DNA of 18,965 nucleotides from CAAGNP01 sp045595965. Its GTDB lineage: Bacteria; Bacteroidota; Bacteroidia; Bacteroidales; UBA932. The stretch is taken from positions 1 to 18,965 of the forward strand of contig JAZOBN010000021.1 of assembly GCA_045595965.1 (NCBI GenBank), read 5' to 3'. Shown one piece after another: positions 1 to 6,903 of the stretch (position 1 is its first letter; each line of letters begins with the position of its first letter). The notes beneath the pieces were generated by a model. It was given only the letters and a program-made list of their open reading frames with translations, did no database searches and was not told where the DNA came from. Made by a program: the position numbers and the translations under genes.

Positions 1-136
1 ATCGTCTGGTACTTTTTGCGTTCTTCGTGGCGGCTCTTGGCGCAGCATCGACTACGGTCGCTCTGCAGATCGCTACAACAACTACCCAGGCGGCAGGGAT
101 TTCACTTTCGGTTTCCGTCTTGTTCTCTGTCCTTAG
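1..136 (+). CDS. C-terminal tail of a SUMF1/formylglycine-generating-enzyme family protein (partial, 5' end outside window)
   Basis: Reading from base 2, the frame is open for 44 codons to a TAG at 134-136. The peptide contains VLRGGSW early, an R-S-A-D-R segment in the middle and GFRLV near the end. This is the usual finish of FGE-sulfatase (SUMF1, PF03781) domains, where RGGSW and GFRxV close the fold. Family members oxidise a sulfatase cysteine to formylglycine, but many bacterial members are structural or ligand-binding relatives without that activity. The catalytic cysteines would lie upstream, outside the window, so activity cannot be judged. It converges on the DUF2723 gene, with a hairpin between them. 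The frame is real despite its length: the overlapping longer frame at 16-306 gives an arginine- and serine-rich shadow peptide. Family is fairly sure; function is not. Confidence 0.8.
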   Translation, partial: SSGTFCVLRGGSWRSIDYGRSADRYNNYPGGRDFTFGFRLVLCP

Positions 137-149
137 GTATAGTTTCTGT

Positions 150-188
150 CACGACGCAGAGTTTTCCTGGGGATTTTCTTGCGTCGTG
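150..188. terminator. Hairpin between convergent genes, possible bidirectional terminator
   Basis: CACGACGCA at 150-158 is exactly complementary to TGCGTCGTG at 180-188, a 9-bp GC-rich stem with a 21-nt loop. It starts 13 nt after the stop of the rightward gene and 6 nt after the stop of the leftward DUF2723 gene, which is where a shared terminator would sit. Neither side has a strong U-tract, so it may be a transcript-end stabilising structure or pause site rather than a classical intrinsic terminator. Confidence 0.45.
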
Positions 189-194
189 GCGTGA

Positions 195-3100
195 TTATTT
201 CAACAACAATGAAATGGTCTCATTGAACTTTAGTTCAAGCTCTTTCGCCTCTTCGACAGCACCACAATCGGCAAGGATGTCGAGCATATATCCGTACAAT
301 GAGTAATTGTTCTCAAGATCGCTCTGTGACAGTATGCTTCTGCCATAAGGCTGTGCAAACAGAGTTACCGCATCGATGGTCTCTTTCGCGAAATCCTGGG
401 CCAATTTTACCCCTTTTTCGCGCTCGCCCGACTTGATGTATATCTCGATAGCCTGAAGCACCATATATTCATTGACAGAGAACAAAAGGGAGGTATTCAG
501 AGGGAAATTTTGAGGAACCATCACCTGTTGCATCTTGTCAAGGACCTGAACAGCTTTCTCCTTCTCTCCATCCTCGAAAAGGCCGATAGCGGTCTGTACA
601 AAAATGGCACGGATACTCATTACCCCATTGAAGGTGGATAGATTCTGGTAATCGACATTTATGGTGGTATCGGCAAGATTGTCCCACTCATATACCTTCA
701 TCACCTTATCGTACATCTTGTCAGCATCAATCTGCCCTATCTCGGCAGTTCTTGTAGTACTTCTGATGGGGACAAGTTTGTATGCAAACCCTTCAAACTG
801 AAGATAATCTCTGATACCTATATCAAGATCACCACCTTGTGATACAAAATATATTGGTCTGTCCCAGTTGTAGTTTGACAACATGTCGAGAATCATAAGT
901 TCAGTCTTGCTTACAGAAGATTTTTCCTGTGGAAGATCAAGATACACGGTATCAACAATCTTGTCATAATCATCCTCCGAAACAATACCATATTTCTTCA
1001 CATTCTCAATATTGACAGGGAGTCTGAGTTTGTGCTGGGCAATGTAGTCTATCTGCTCCCCGTAGCGGTTGATCTTCACCCTCGGATCTTTGAAGAGGGC
1101 AATCGCCTCTTTAAGGGTGATAGGTCTGTTGATCCTGTCTACAACCTCCGGGAACTCGTTCTTTCCGTATAGATAATCTTTTCTCTCGAGTGAGAATATG
1201 ACAGGGTCAGAATCGTATGTCTTTCTCCTCATCTGGTCGATGTACCAGTCGGTACCTAATAGTGAGGTATTCATGATTCTGGTATCGAGACGGACCTCTT
1301 CCACCTCCTGGATATACCATAGAGGGAATGTGTCGTTGTCTCCATGTGTTACCAGGATGGCATTCTTGTCGAGTGACATCAGGTAGTTGTATGCAAGATT
1401 CTGTGCTGTGTATCTTCCGCTTCTATCGTGGTCGTCCCAGTTCTGTGATGCCATCTGGATAGGGACAATCAGTGCAAGCAATGATACTGCTGTAGCAATC
1501 CCCCACCTGGGTGCATCCACTTTGGAGAGTAGTTTTTCGAACCAGTTGTAGATGGCAAGTACTGCAAATCCGATCCATACACAGAACATATAGAAGGATC
1601 CCGCATAGGCATAATCCCTCTCACGTACCTGATAAGGGGGTTGGTTGAGGTAGACCACAATGGCAACTCCGGTCAGCAGGAAGAGCAGCATAGTTACCCA
1701 CCAGTTCTCTTTATCTTTTGTCAATTGATAGAACAGTCCGATAAGTCCAAGGATGAGAGGGAGGAAGTAGTAGTGGTTTTTGGACTTGCTGTTGACAATA
1801 TAGTCGGGACCCTCACTCTGGTCGCCAAGTCTTGCCTGGTCGATGAATTTGATACCCGATTCCCAGTTCCCTTTCAGAGGATCCCCCGGGGCAGGGCTAT
1901 GAAGGTCGTTTTGTCTCCCTACGAAGTTCCAGAAAAAATATCTCATATACATCCAGTTGAACTGGAAATCGATGAAGAATCTCATGTTTTCGCCGAATGT
2001 GGGCATTTTGTGACTTCCACCCGGAGGAACTTTACCCTCACCGGTGTAGTGCTGGTAGAATCTGATATGGTCGGGCGATTTGCTCCACATCCTCGGGAAG
2101 AACATCTTCGATTCAGAAGGGTACTTCACATCGATTGGGCCGTCAGTCTTGTAGTATTTCCCGTCAAGAGGGGTGTAATATGTAGGGACACTGTACTCTA
2201 CAGGGACAGAGGCGAACGTCTCCCCATAGACAAGGGGGTTGCTTCCATATTGTTCACGACCCAGGTATCTGACCAAGGTAAATGGATTGTCAGGCTGGTA
2301 CTCGTTGGTAGGGGTGTTTGCCGAAGAGCGGATCACCACCACAGCAAAAGAGGAGTAACCGATAATGATCATTGTGAAACACAATGTGATGGTGTTGAGG
2401 AGAACCATCCCTTTTTTCTGTGTGAAATATATGAACCAGAAGCAGAAAGCGAGGAGAAGCACCATAAATGCTACTGCACCCGAATTGAACGGGAGTCCGA
2501 AGCCGTTTACAAACAGCAAATCTACATAAGCGGCAATTTTAGGGATATATGGGATAATTCCCCAAAGAATTACAGCAAGGATCACTGCAGAAATTGCCAA
2601 TACGCCGAATGCCCTTGAGTATGTGAATTTTTCAGATTTCTTATAGTAATAGATAAATGCAATGGCAGGGATTGCAAGGAGGTTCAGAAGGTGAACTCCG
2701 ATAGAGAGCCCCATAAGGAAGGAGATCAGGACAATCCATCTGTTGGCATAGGGCTGGTCTGCCTCCTCTTCCCACTTGAGCATTGCCCAGAATACAACTG
2801 CGGTCAACAGAGATGACATCGCGTACACCTCACCCTCCACAGCGGAGAACCAGAATGTGTCGGACCAGCAATAAGCCAGAGAACCCACCACACCCGAGCC
2901 GATAAGGGCAATGGAATAGGGGAGTGAGAGGTGATTTTTCCCGTTTTTCTCAAGAAGCCTTCTTCCCAGATGGAGAATGGTGAGATAAAGGAACCAGATT
3001 GTCAGTGCTGAACAGAGGGCATTCATCAGATTGACCGACAATGCCACATTTTCAGGGGAGGCAAACATCGTAAAGAGACGGGCAACAAGCTGGAAAACGG

Positions 3101-3287
3101 GGTTTCCCGGGGGGTGTCCAACTTCGAGTTTGTATGAGGAGGCGATAAACTCACCACAGTCCCAGAAACTTGTTGTAGGTTCAATGGTGGAGATATATGT
3201 GATTGCCGCCACAATAAAAACTAAAAATCCGACAATTTTACTTGCCAGTGATGTGATTCTCTCTACTTTGATTGCTCTTTTCTCCAT
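195..3287 (-). CDS. DUF2723 family polytopic membrane protein, GT-C glycosyltransferase-like
   Basis: This 1030-residue protein has an N-terminal membrane segment (about residues 18-34) followed by an acidic loop with W42-D43-C44-G45-E46-F47 and then H58-P59-P60-G61. That is the signature of DUF2723 (PF11028), a family widespread in Bacteroidota. Several hydrophobic segments follow over roughly residues 80-330 and 500-620. A long soluble C-terminal region comes after them, ending in helical, TPR-like sequence. The acidic residues in the first external loop resemble GT-C enzymes such as protein O-mannosyltransferases, so transfer of a sugar from a lipid-linked donor at the periplasmic face is a reasonable inference. 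No substrate is shown here. A TATATTTG -7 box at 3326-3319 places transcription start about 25 nt upstream of the ATG. It is divergent from the SUI1-like gene. Family assignment is strong, activity unproven. Confidence 0.85.
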   Translation of the reverse strand: MEKRAIKVERITSLASKIVGFLVFIVAAITYISTIEPTTSFWDCGEFIASSYKLEVGHPPGNPVFQLVARLFTMFASPENVALSVNLMNALCSALTIWFLYLTILHLGRRLLEKNGKNHLSLPYSIALIGSGVVGSLAYCWSDTFWFSAVEGEVYAMSSLLTAVVFWAMLKWEEEADQPYANRWIVLISFLMGLSIGVHLLNLLAIPAIAFIYYYKKSEKFTYSRAFGVLAISAVILAVILWGIIPYIPKIAAYVDLLFVNGFGLPFNSGAVAFMVLLLAFCFWFIYFTQKKGMVLLNTITLCFTMIIIGYSSFAVVVIRSSANTPTNEYQPDNPFTLVRYLGREQYGSNPLVYGETFASVPVEYSVPTYYTPLDGKYYKTDGPIDVKYPSESKMFFPRMWSKSPDHIRFYQHYTGEGKVPPGGSHKMPTFGENMRFFIDFQFNWMYMRYFFWNFVGRQNDLHSPAPGDPLKGNWESGIKFIDQARLGDQSEGPDYIVNSKSKNHYYFLPLILGLIGLFYQLTKDKENWWVTMLLFLLTGVAIVVYLNQPPYQVRERDYAYAGSFYMFCVWIGFAVLAIYNWFEKLLSKVDAPRWGIATAVSLLALIVPIQMASQNWDDHDRSGRYTAQNLAYNYLMSLDKNAILVTHGDNDTFPLWYIQEVEEVRLDTRIMNTSLLGTDWYIDQMRRKTYDSDPVIFSLERKDYLYGKNEFPEVVDRINRPITLKEAIALFKDPRVKINRYGEQIDYIAQHKLRLPVNIENVKKYGIVSEDDYDKIVDTVYLDLPQEKSSVSKTELMILDMLSNYNWDRPIYFVSQGGDLDIGIRDYLQFEGFAYKLVPIRSTTRTAEIGQIDADKMYDKVMKVYEWDNLADTTINVDYQNLSTFNGVMSIRAIFVQTAIGLFEDGEKEKAVQVLDKMQQVMVPQNFPLNTSLLFSVNEYMVLQAIEIYIKSGEREKGVKLAQDFAKETIDAVTLFAQPYGRSILSQSDLENNYSLYGYMLDILADCGAVEEAKELELKFNETISLLLK

Positions 3288-3318
3288 ATTATAAGTACTA
3301 TATTTTCAATACAAACCA

Positions 3319-3326
3319 CAAATATA
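3319..3326 (-). promoter_or_regulatory. -7 box for the DUF2723 gene
   Basis: On the minus strand this reads TATATTTG, matching the Bacteroidota primary sigma factor consensus TAnnTTTG. It lies about 32 bp upstream of the ATG at 3287, so the leader would be short. No convincing -33 TTTG was found at the expected distance. Confidence 0.6.
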
Positions 3327-3346
3327 CGAATTTGATTATTTATACC

Positions 3347-3354
3347 TAACTTTG
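3347..3354 (+). promoter_or_regulatory. -7 box for the SUI1-like gene
   Basis: TAACTTTG matches TAnnTTTG and lies 36 bp before the ATG at 3391, giving a predicted start near 3360. A TTTG at 3331-3334 is only 12 bp away, shorter than the usual -33/-7 spacing, so only the -7 box is claimed. Confidence 0.55.
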
Positions 3355-3390
3355 CACCGATTAAGCAAAAATTAAGCCCAACAAAAGATT

Positions 3391-3735
3391 ATGGCAGAAC
3401 AGGACTGGAAGAGCAGACTTGGGGTTGTATTCTCGACAAATCCCGACTTCAAATACGAAACTCCCGAACAAGAGGAGGAGGTGACCCTCCCCCCCGCACA
3501 ACAGAGGCTGGTCGTCTCTATAGACAGGCGCAACAGAGGTGGCAAACAGGTGACCCTGGTCAAAGGGTTCAGAGGCTCTTCGTCTGATCTTGAATCTTTG
3601 GGCAAGATGTTGAAAACCAAATGCGGAGTGGGTGGAAGTGCAAAAGATGGAGAGATTGTAATTCAGGGAGATTTGCGTGACAAGGTGGTACAGCTTCTTG
3701 CCGGAGCAGGCTACAATGCAAAAAGAGGGAATTAG
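3391..3735 (+). CDS. SUI1/eIF1-like translation factor (YciH family)
   Basis: This small protein of 114 residues has a variable acidic N-terminus and a C-terminal SUI1 domain (about residues 40-112). Recognisable parts are the basic RRNRGGKQVTLVKGF strand, the LKTKCGVGGSAKDG loop and the IVIQGD strand followed by a final helix. The fold is shared with eukaryotic eIF1, which monitors start-codon selection. Bacterial YciH-type members bind the small ribosomal subunit or act under stress, and their role in Bacteroidota is not established. It is the first gene of a rightward cluster with hemD, rnpA and yidD, although hemD has its own -7 box. The start follows a -7 box and gives the normal family length. 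Confidence 0.9.
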   Translation: MAEQDWKSRLGVVFSTNPDFKYETPEQEEEVTLPPAQQRLVVSIDRRNRGGKQVTLVKGFRGSSSDLESLGKMLKTKCGVGGSAKDGEIVIQGDLRDKVVQLLAGAGYNAKRGN

Positions 3736-3767
3736 TGAAAAAACTCTTTTTTTTATCCAATTTGTTG

Positions 3768-3775
3768 TACATTTG
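3768..3775 (+). promoter_or_regulatory. -7 box for hemD-rnpA-yidD
   Basis: TACATTTG matches TAnnTTTG and lies 21 bp before the hemD ATG at 3797. Transcription would start near 3781 with a leader of about 15 nt. The eight-T run at 3747-3754 occupies the -33 area; no exact TTTG is spaced correctly. Confidence 0.6.
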
Positions 3776-3796
3776 CGCCCCGAAAATTGACAGTTG

Positions 3797-4537
3797 ATGA
3801 AAGTAAAGAACATTTTGATTTCACAACCTGCCCCTACAGCAGGTTCTCCTTACACTGAGATAATCTCAAAATACGGTGTACAGATAGATTTCAAGCCATT
3901 TTTCTATGTGCAACCCGTAACAGCGAGGGAGTTCAGAGCACAAAGAATAGATATTCTCGAACATACAGCAATCATATTTACATCCAAATCTACAATTGAT
4001 GCATTCTTCGCAATTTGTGAAGAGACGAGGGTAGCTGTTCCAGAGACCATGAAATACTTCTGTACTACAGAGGCAATTGCCCTATATCTGCAGAAGCACA
4101 TTGTCTATAGAAAAAGGAAAATTTTCTTTGGAAAAGGGACAGTCGATTCTATCATTGAAAGTATCGGAACAAAACATAAAAATGAGACATTCCTGATTGC
4201 AGCTACAGACTCTGCAAAGCAGGATGTGGTGAAGTCGTTTACCAAAGCAAAACTCAAATTCCAGAATGCAGTATTTTGCAAAACCTGTTTCAGTGACCTT
4301 AAAGAGTTGGATATGAACAAATATCAGATTGTGGTTTGTTACAGTCCTCTTGATGTGAAATCTCTGCAGGAGAGCTACCCCGAATTTGAGCAGAAGGATA
4401 TCAAGTTCCTCGCTTTCGGTCCAGCTACAGCAAAAGCACTCAAAGGGGCAGAGATAGAGGTGGGTATTACAGCCCCTACCCCTGAAGCGCCATCTGTGTC
4501 ACAAGCACTTATCCTGTATTTAGAGAAAAACAAATAG
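3797..4537 (+). CDS. hemD: Uroporphyrinogen-III synthase
   Basis: This 246-residue protein matches the HemD family, which closes and rearranges hydroxymethylbilane to uroporphyrinogen III in tetrapyrrole synthesis. Visible family traits are the N-terminal NILISQP strand, the IIFTSKSTIDAFF segment, the second-domain segment VVCYSPLDVKSL and the C-terminal FGPATAKAL motif. HemD sequences diverge strongly, so the assignment rests on overall pattern and size. A TTG immediately precedes the ATG in frame; the ATG at 3797 is preferred. It is followed without any gap by rnpA, whose ATG begins at the base after the hemD stop, so the two are almost certainly translationally coupled. None of the other tetrapyrrole genes are in the window. 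Confidence 0.82.
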   Translation: MKVKNILISQPAPTAGSPYTEIISKYGVQIDFKPFFYVQPVTAREFRAQRIDILEHTAIIFTSKSTIDAFFAICEETRVAVPETMKYFCTTEAIALYLQKHIVYRKRKIFFGKGTVDSIIESIGTKHKNETFLIAATDSAKQDVVKSFTKAKLKFQNAVFCKTCFSDLKELDMNKYQIVVCYSPLDVKSLQESYPEFEQKDIKFLAFGPATAKALKGAEIEVGITAPTPEAPSVSQALILYLEKNK

Positions 4538-4855
4538 ATGAAGGCGGTAGAGCTGATATATTCACAAGGAGACTCACTTTTCAGCTACCCGTTCAAAGTC
4601 TATTACAAGGAGTGTAATGGTGAAGGGGAGAGGAGGTTTGTCATATCTGTCCCCAAAAAGATATTCAAGAGGGCGGTCAAACGCAATCTTATCAGAAGAA
4701 GGATCAGAGAGGTGTTCAGATTGCAGTGCAAAGGGCTCCCCAATATCGCAAACTATGATATCCTGGTAGTTTATGTCTCATCACACATCCTCGAATATGG
4801 AAAAATCTCAGAAACCCTCCCACAAGCCCTCTCCAAAATTGGTGCAGGTGCTTAA
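4538..4855 (+). CDS. rnpA: Ribonuclease P protein component
   Basis: This 105-residue basic protein is the right size for RnpA, the protein cofactor of RNase P that helps the catalytic RNA remove tRNA 5' leaders. It shows the family core: a VISVPKKIFKRAVKRN strand-helix followed by the RNR-type helix LIRRRIREVFR, then a YDILVVY strand. The start ATG directly abuts the hemD stop, arguing for translational coupling. The 3' end is overlapped by the most likely yidD reading frame. Many bacteria place rnpA between rpmH and yidD; here rpmH is not adjacent, and hemD takes the upstream position. Confidence 0.93.
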   Translation: MKAVELIYSQGDSLFSYPFKVYYKECNGEGERRFVISVPKKIFKRAVKRNLIRRRIREVFRLQCKGLPNIANYDILVVYVSSHILEYGKISETLPQALSKIGAGA

Positions 4856-5072
4856 AATGATTGCGGTTTTCCCATTTGTATTTCTGATCAGATTCTATCA
4901 GCTCTGCATCTCCCCATTTACCCCGGCAGCATGCAGATTTACCCCCACATGCTCAGCCTATGCCCTTGAAGCATTCAAGAAGCATGGGCCGTTCAAAGGG
5001 CTTTATCTGACAGTAAGGAGGATTTTGAGGTGTCACCCCTGGGGCGGGAGTGGTTACGATCCTGTTCCGTAG
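4797..5072 (+). CDS. yidD: Membrane protein insertion efficiency factor YidD
   Basis: The protein carries the compact YidD signature: an amphipathic hydrophobic start (FPFVFLIRFYQ), ISPFTPAACRFTPTCS with two cysteines, EAFKKHG, and the C-terminal RRILRCHPWGGSGYDPVP. YidD sits at the inner face of the cytoplasmic membrane and assists YidC/Sec in membrane protein insertion. Starts are possible at 4773, at 4797 (91 residues, overlapping rnpA by 59 nt) and at 4857 (71 residues, just after the rnpA stop). 4797 is given as a compromise, because residues before 4857 are lysine-rich and still plausible for the family. The last 19 bases overlap the 3' end of the opposite-strand acyltransferase. Confidence 0.88.
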   Translation: MEKSQKPSHKPSPKLVQVLKMIAVFPFVFLIRFYQLCISPFTPAACRFTPTCSAYALEAFKKHGPFKGLYLTVRRILRCHPWGGSGYDPVP

Positions 5073-6853
5073 CCGAACCTCGAGTAGATCTCATCCTGAT
5101 TCTCCATCCCTTTTGCCAATTGGGCAATCTCATCTTTAGGGACATCCGAGAGCTTTAGGAAAACAAGTCCATCTACAGAAAAATTAAAATCTTTATCTAC
5201 ATTAAAACAAGCAATTTGGGCACCTAACTTCAAGTATTTCTTTACTAAGGTAGGTAACCTGTATTGCTGATCGCTCAACCTCAAAAGAAAACGGTCAAAG
5301 GTCTCTACAGTGGCCATTTTTGTCCCGAGAAGATCTTCCGGGCTGACCCTCAGATAGTCGGGTTTGAATGGGGTGCGCGACTTGAAGTTCCTGCGTATGT
5401 CGTGTGTAGAGTGTTTCTTGAGGATATAGTAATACATCAAGCTGATGTAGAACTTTGGATAAGATGAGCTAATACTTACAGGACCAATAAGATACTTGTA
5501 TTCCGGGTGCTTTACCACACTAAGCAGAAGACCTCTGAGCAGCAACATGAGTGGGAGGGCCTCCTTCTTGTATTCCAAAGTGACAAATGAGCGACCGAGT
5601 TCAATGCATTGTGACAGGTGTCCGGTGGCAAACTTTGAAAAATGGAATAGTGATTCTGTGTAGAAGCCATCTTTTCCATATCTCTCCATAATATCTTTGC
5701 CGAACCCGAGTCTGTAGGCACCGACAAGTTTCTGCTTATCATTGTCCCACAAAAACAGATGTTTGTAGTATTTGTCGTATTTGTCAAGGTCAATGCTTGT
5801 CCCTGTCCCTTCGCCAACCTCTCTGAAGGACTCTTCGCGCCTTATCCCTATTTCGTGGATAATTGCAGGAATTTTGTCGTAGTCTGCGAGGTAGCATGAG
5901 TAACTTGCAAGATCAAACACCTTGCATTTTTCGTTGTTAAGACGCTCGATCTCCTCAAGCATCTGTTTTTTGCTTTTCGGTATAGCGATAGATACCTCGC
6001 TCTCCTTGTCCCTGAGATTTTCCTGAGGTTTTTTCTCAATCAACCCCTCGAGGGCGTACGATCTGTTGCGGAGATATCTTCCCAATTTGGTGTAATTGTC
6101 ATATTCTGATATCTCTGAAGCTGAAATCACCTTGCCCATCCTCATTGTGATGGTCTTGTTCCTCATCTTCAACATTTCGCGTGGGAGCTGTGCTGTTCTC
6201 AAAAGGGGATGTATCCTCCCAAGGGTGTGGAACATTCTTGAGTTCTGACCGTGGAAATAGACCGGAATCACAGGAACTTTGCTGCCGTGAATAAGTTTCG
6301 AGATAGATTTTGTCCACTCGATATCTTCGGTGTAACCCTTCCCGTGGTATGTTGATACCTCACCTGCCGGGAAAAGTCCCAGACCGCCGCCGTTGATGAT
6401 GTGCTCTTTTGCAGCCCTTACCCCTGCGTAACTGTTTTTTAACCCCTTCATATCAGAAAACGGATTGACAGGGAGAAATGAGTCAGATAGATTTTTTATA
6501 TGGGAAAGGATAAAATTCGTAAGAATCTTGAAGTCCGGTCTCATTGATGAGACGATATTGAAAAGGAGAATACCGTCATAACCGCCAAAAGGGTGGTTGG
6601 AAACGATGATAAATGGCCCCTCCTGAGGGATGTTTTCCAATTGGGATGCGATGATGTCATATTTGACATTCATCTCTTTGATCATCTTTTCGGTGAATTC
6701 TCTCCCTTGATGCTGGTATAGACCGGCGTAGAGTTTGTTGAGTTCACACAGACTCAAAAGGCGCATTGCCGAGCTGCCTATGACGGTTCCGATGGGACCT
6801 TTCATCCCGATGGCGCTCTTAATATCGGAGATATTGATTAACTTTGTTTTCAA
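5054..6853 (-). CDS. OlsF-like fused O-acyltransferase/N-acyltransferase (ornithine- or glycine-lipid synthesis)
   Basis: Two acyltransferase units are fused in about 599 residues. The N-terminal half has a PlsC-like site, N-H87-P-F-G-G-Y-D93 (an HX5D form), then FPAGEVS further on, as in lysophospholipid acyltransferases. The C-terminal half resembles OlsB-type N-acyltransferases of the GNAT fold, with KLVGAYRLGFG, a FYTES segment and ELGRSFV at about 418-424. OlsF of Serratia and Flavobacterium has this layout: the C-terminal domain N-acylates the amino acid and the N-terminal domain O-acylates the product. Bacteroides splits the same activities into GlsB and GlsA. The predicted product is a phosphorus-free aminolipid; ornithine versus glycine cannot be told. 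The open frame extends to 7000 but passes through the promoter, so a TTG at 6853 is preferred. The first ATG, at 6805, is the alternative. Confidence 0.8.
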   Translation of the reverse strand: MKTKLINISDIKSAIGMKGPIGTVIGSSAMRLLSLCELNKLYAGLYQHQGREFTEKMIKEMNVKYDIIASQLENIPQEGPFIIVSNHPFGGYDGILLFNIVSSMRPDFKILTNFILSHIKNLSDSFLPVNPFSDMKGLKNSYAGVRAAKEHIINGGGLGLFPAGEVSTYHGKGYTEDIEWTKSISKLIHGSKVPVIPVYFHGQNSRMFHTLGRIHPLLRTAQLPREMLKMRNKTITMRMGKVISASEISEYDNYTKLGRYLRNRSYALEGLIEKKPQENLRDKESEVSIAIPKSKKQMLEEIERLNNEKCKVFDLASYSCYLADYDKIPAIIHEIGIRREESFREVGEGTGTSIDLDKYDKYYKHLFLWDNDKQKLVGAYRLGFGKDIMERYGKDGFYTESLFHFSKFATGHLSQCIELGRSFVTLEYKKEALPLMLLLRGLLLSVVKHPEYKYLIGPVSISSSYPKFYISLMYYYILKKHSTHDIRRNFKSRTPFKPDYLRVSPEDLLGTKMATVETFDRFLLRLSDQQYRLPTLVKKYLKLGAQIACFNVDKDFNFSVDGLVFLKLSDVPKDEIAQLAKGMENQDEIYSRFGYGTGS

Positions 6854-6879
6854 GTTTGTAAGGTTGACGTTAAGCAGTG

Positions 6880-6887
6880 CAAATATA
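6880..6887 (-). promoter_or_regulatory. -7 box for the OlsF-like gene
   Basis: The minus strand reads TATATTTG here, matching TAnnTTTG. It predicts a transcript start near 6874, about 20 nt before the proposed TTG start at 6853. This rules out the longer upstream frame and supports the shorter protein. It lies within 25 bp of the uvrC start, so the two genes share a very small control region. Confidence 0.6.
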
Positions 6888-6903
6888 GTAAAAATTTGGA
6901 AGT

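Noticed and set aside
16..306. 96-residue plus-strand open frame at the left edge
   Set aside because: It overlaps the SUMF1-family tail in another frame, gives an arginine- and serine-rich peptide without motifs, and runs through the hairpin and into the end of DUF2723.
1641..2618. 325-residue open frame on the plus strand
   Set aside because: It is antisense to the clearly conserved DUF2723 gene, its product is histidine/arginine/glutamate-rich with no recognisable motif, and it has no promoter-like box in front.
3740..3754. Eight-T run after the SUI1-like gene as an intrinsic terminator
   Set aside because: The only possible stem before it is A-run against T-run, without GC pairs. The T-run lies in the -33 area of the hemD promoter and is more simply explained there.
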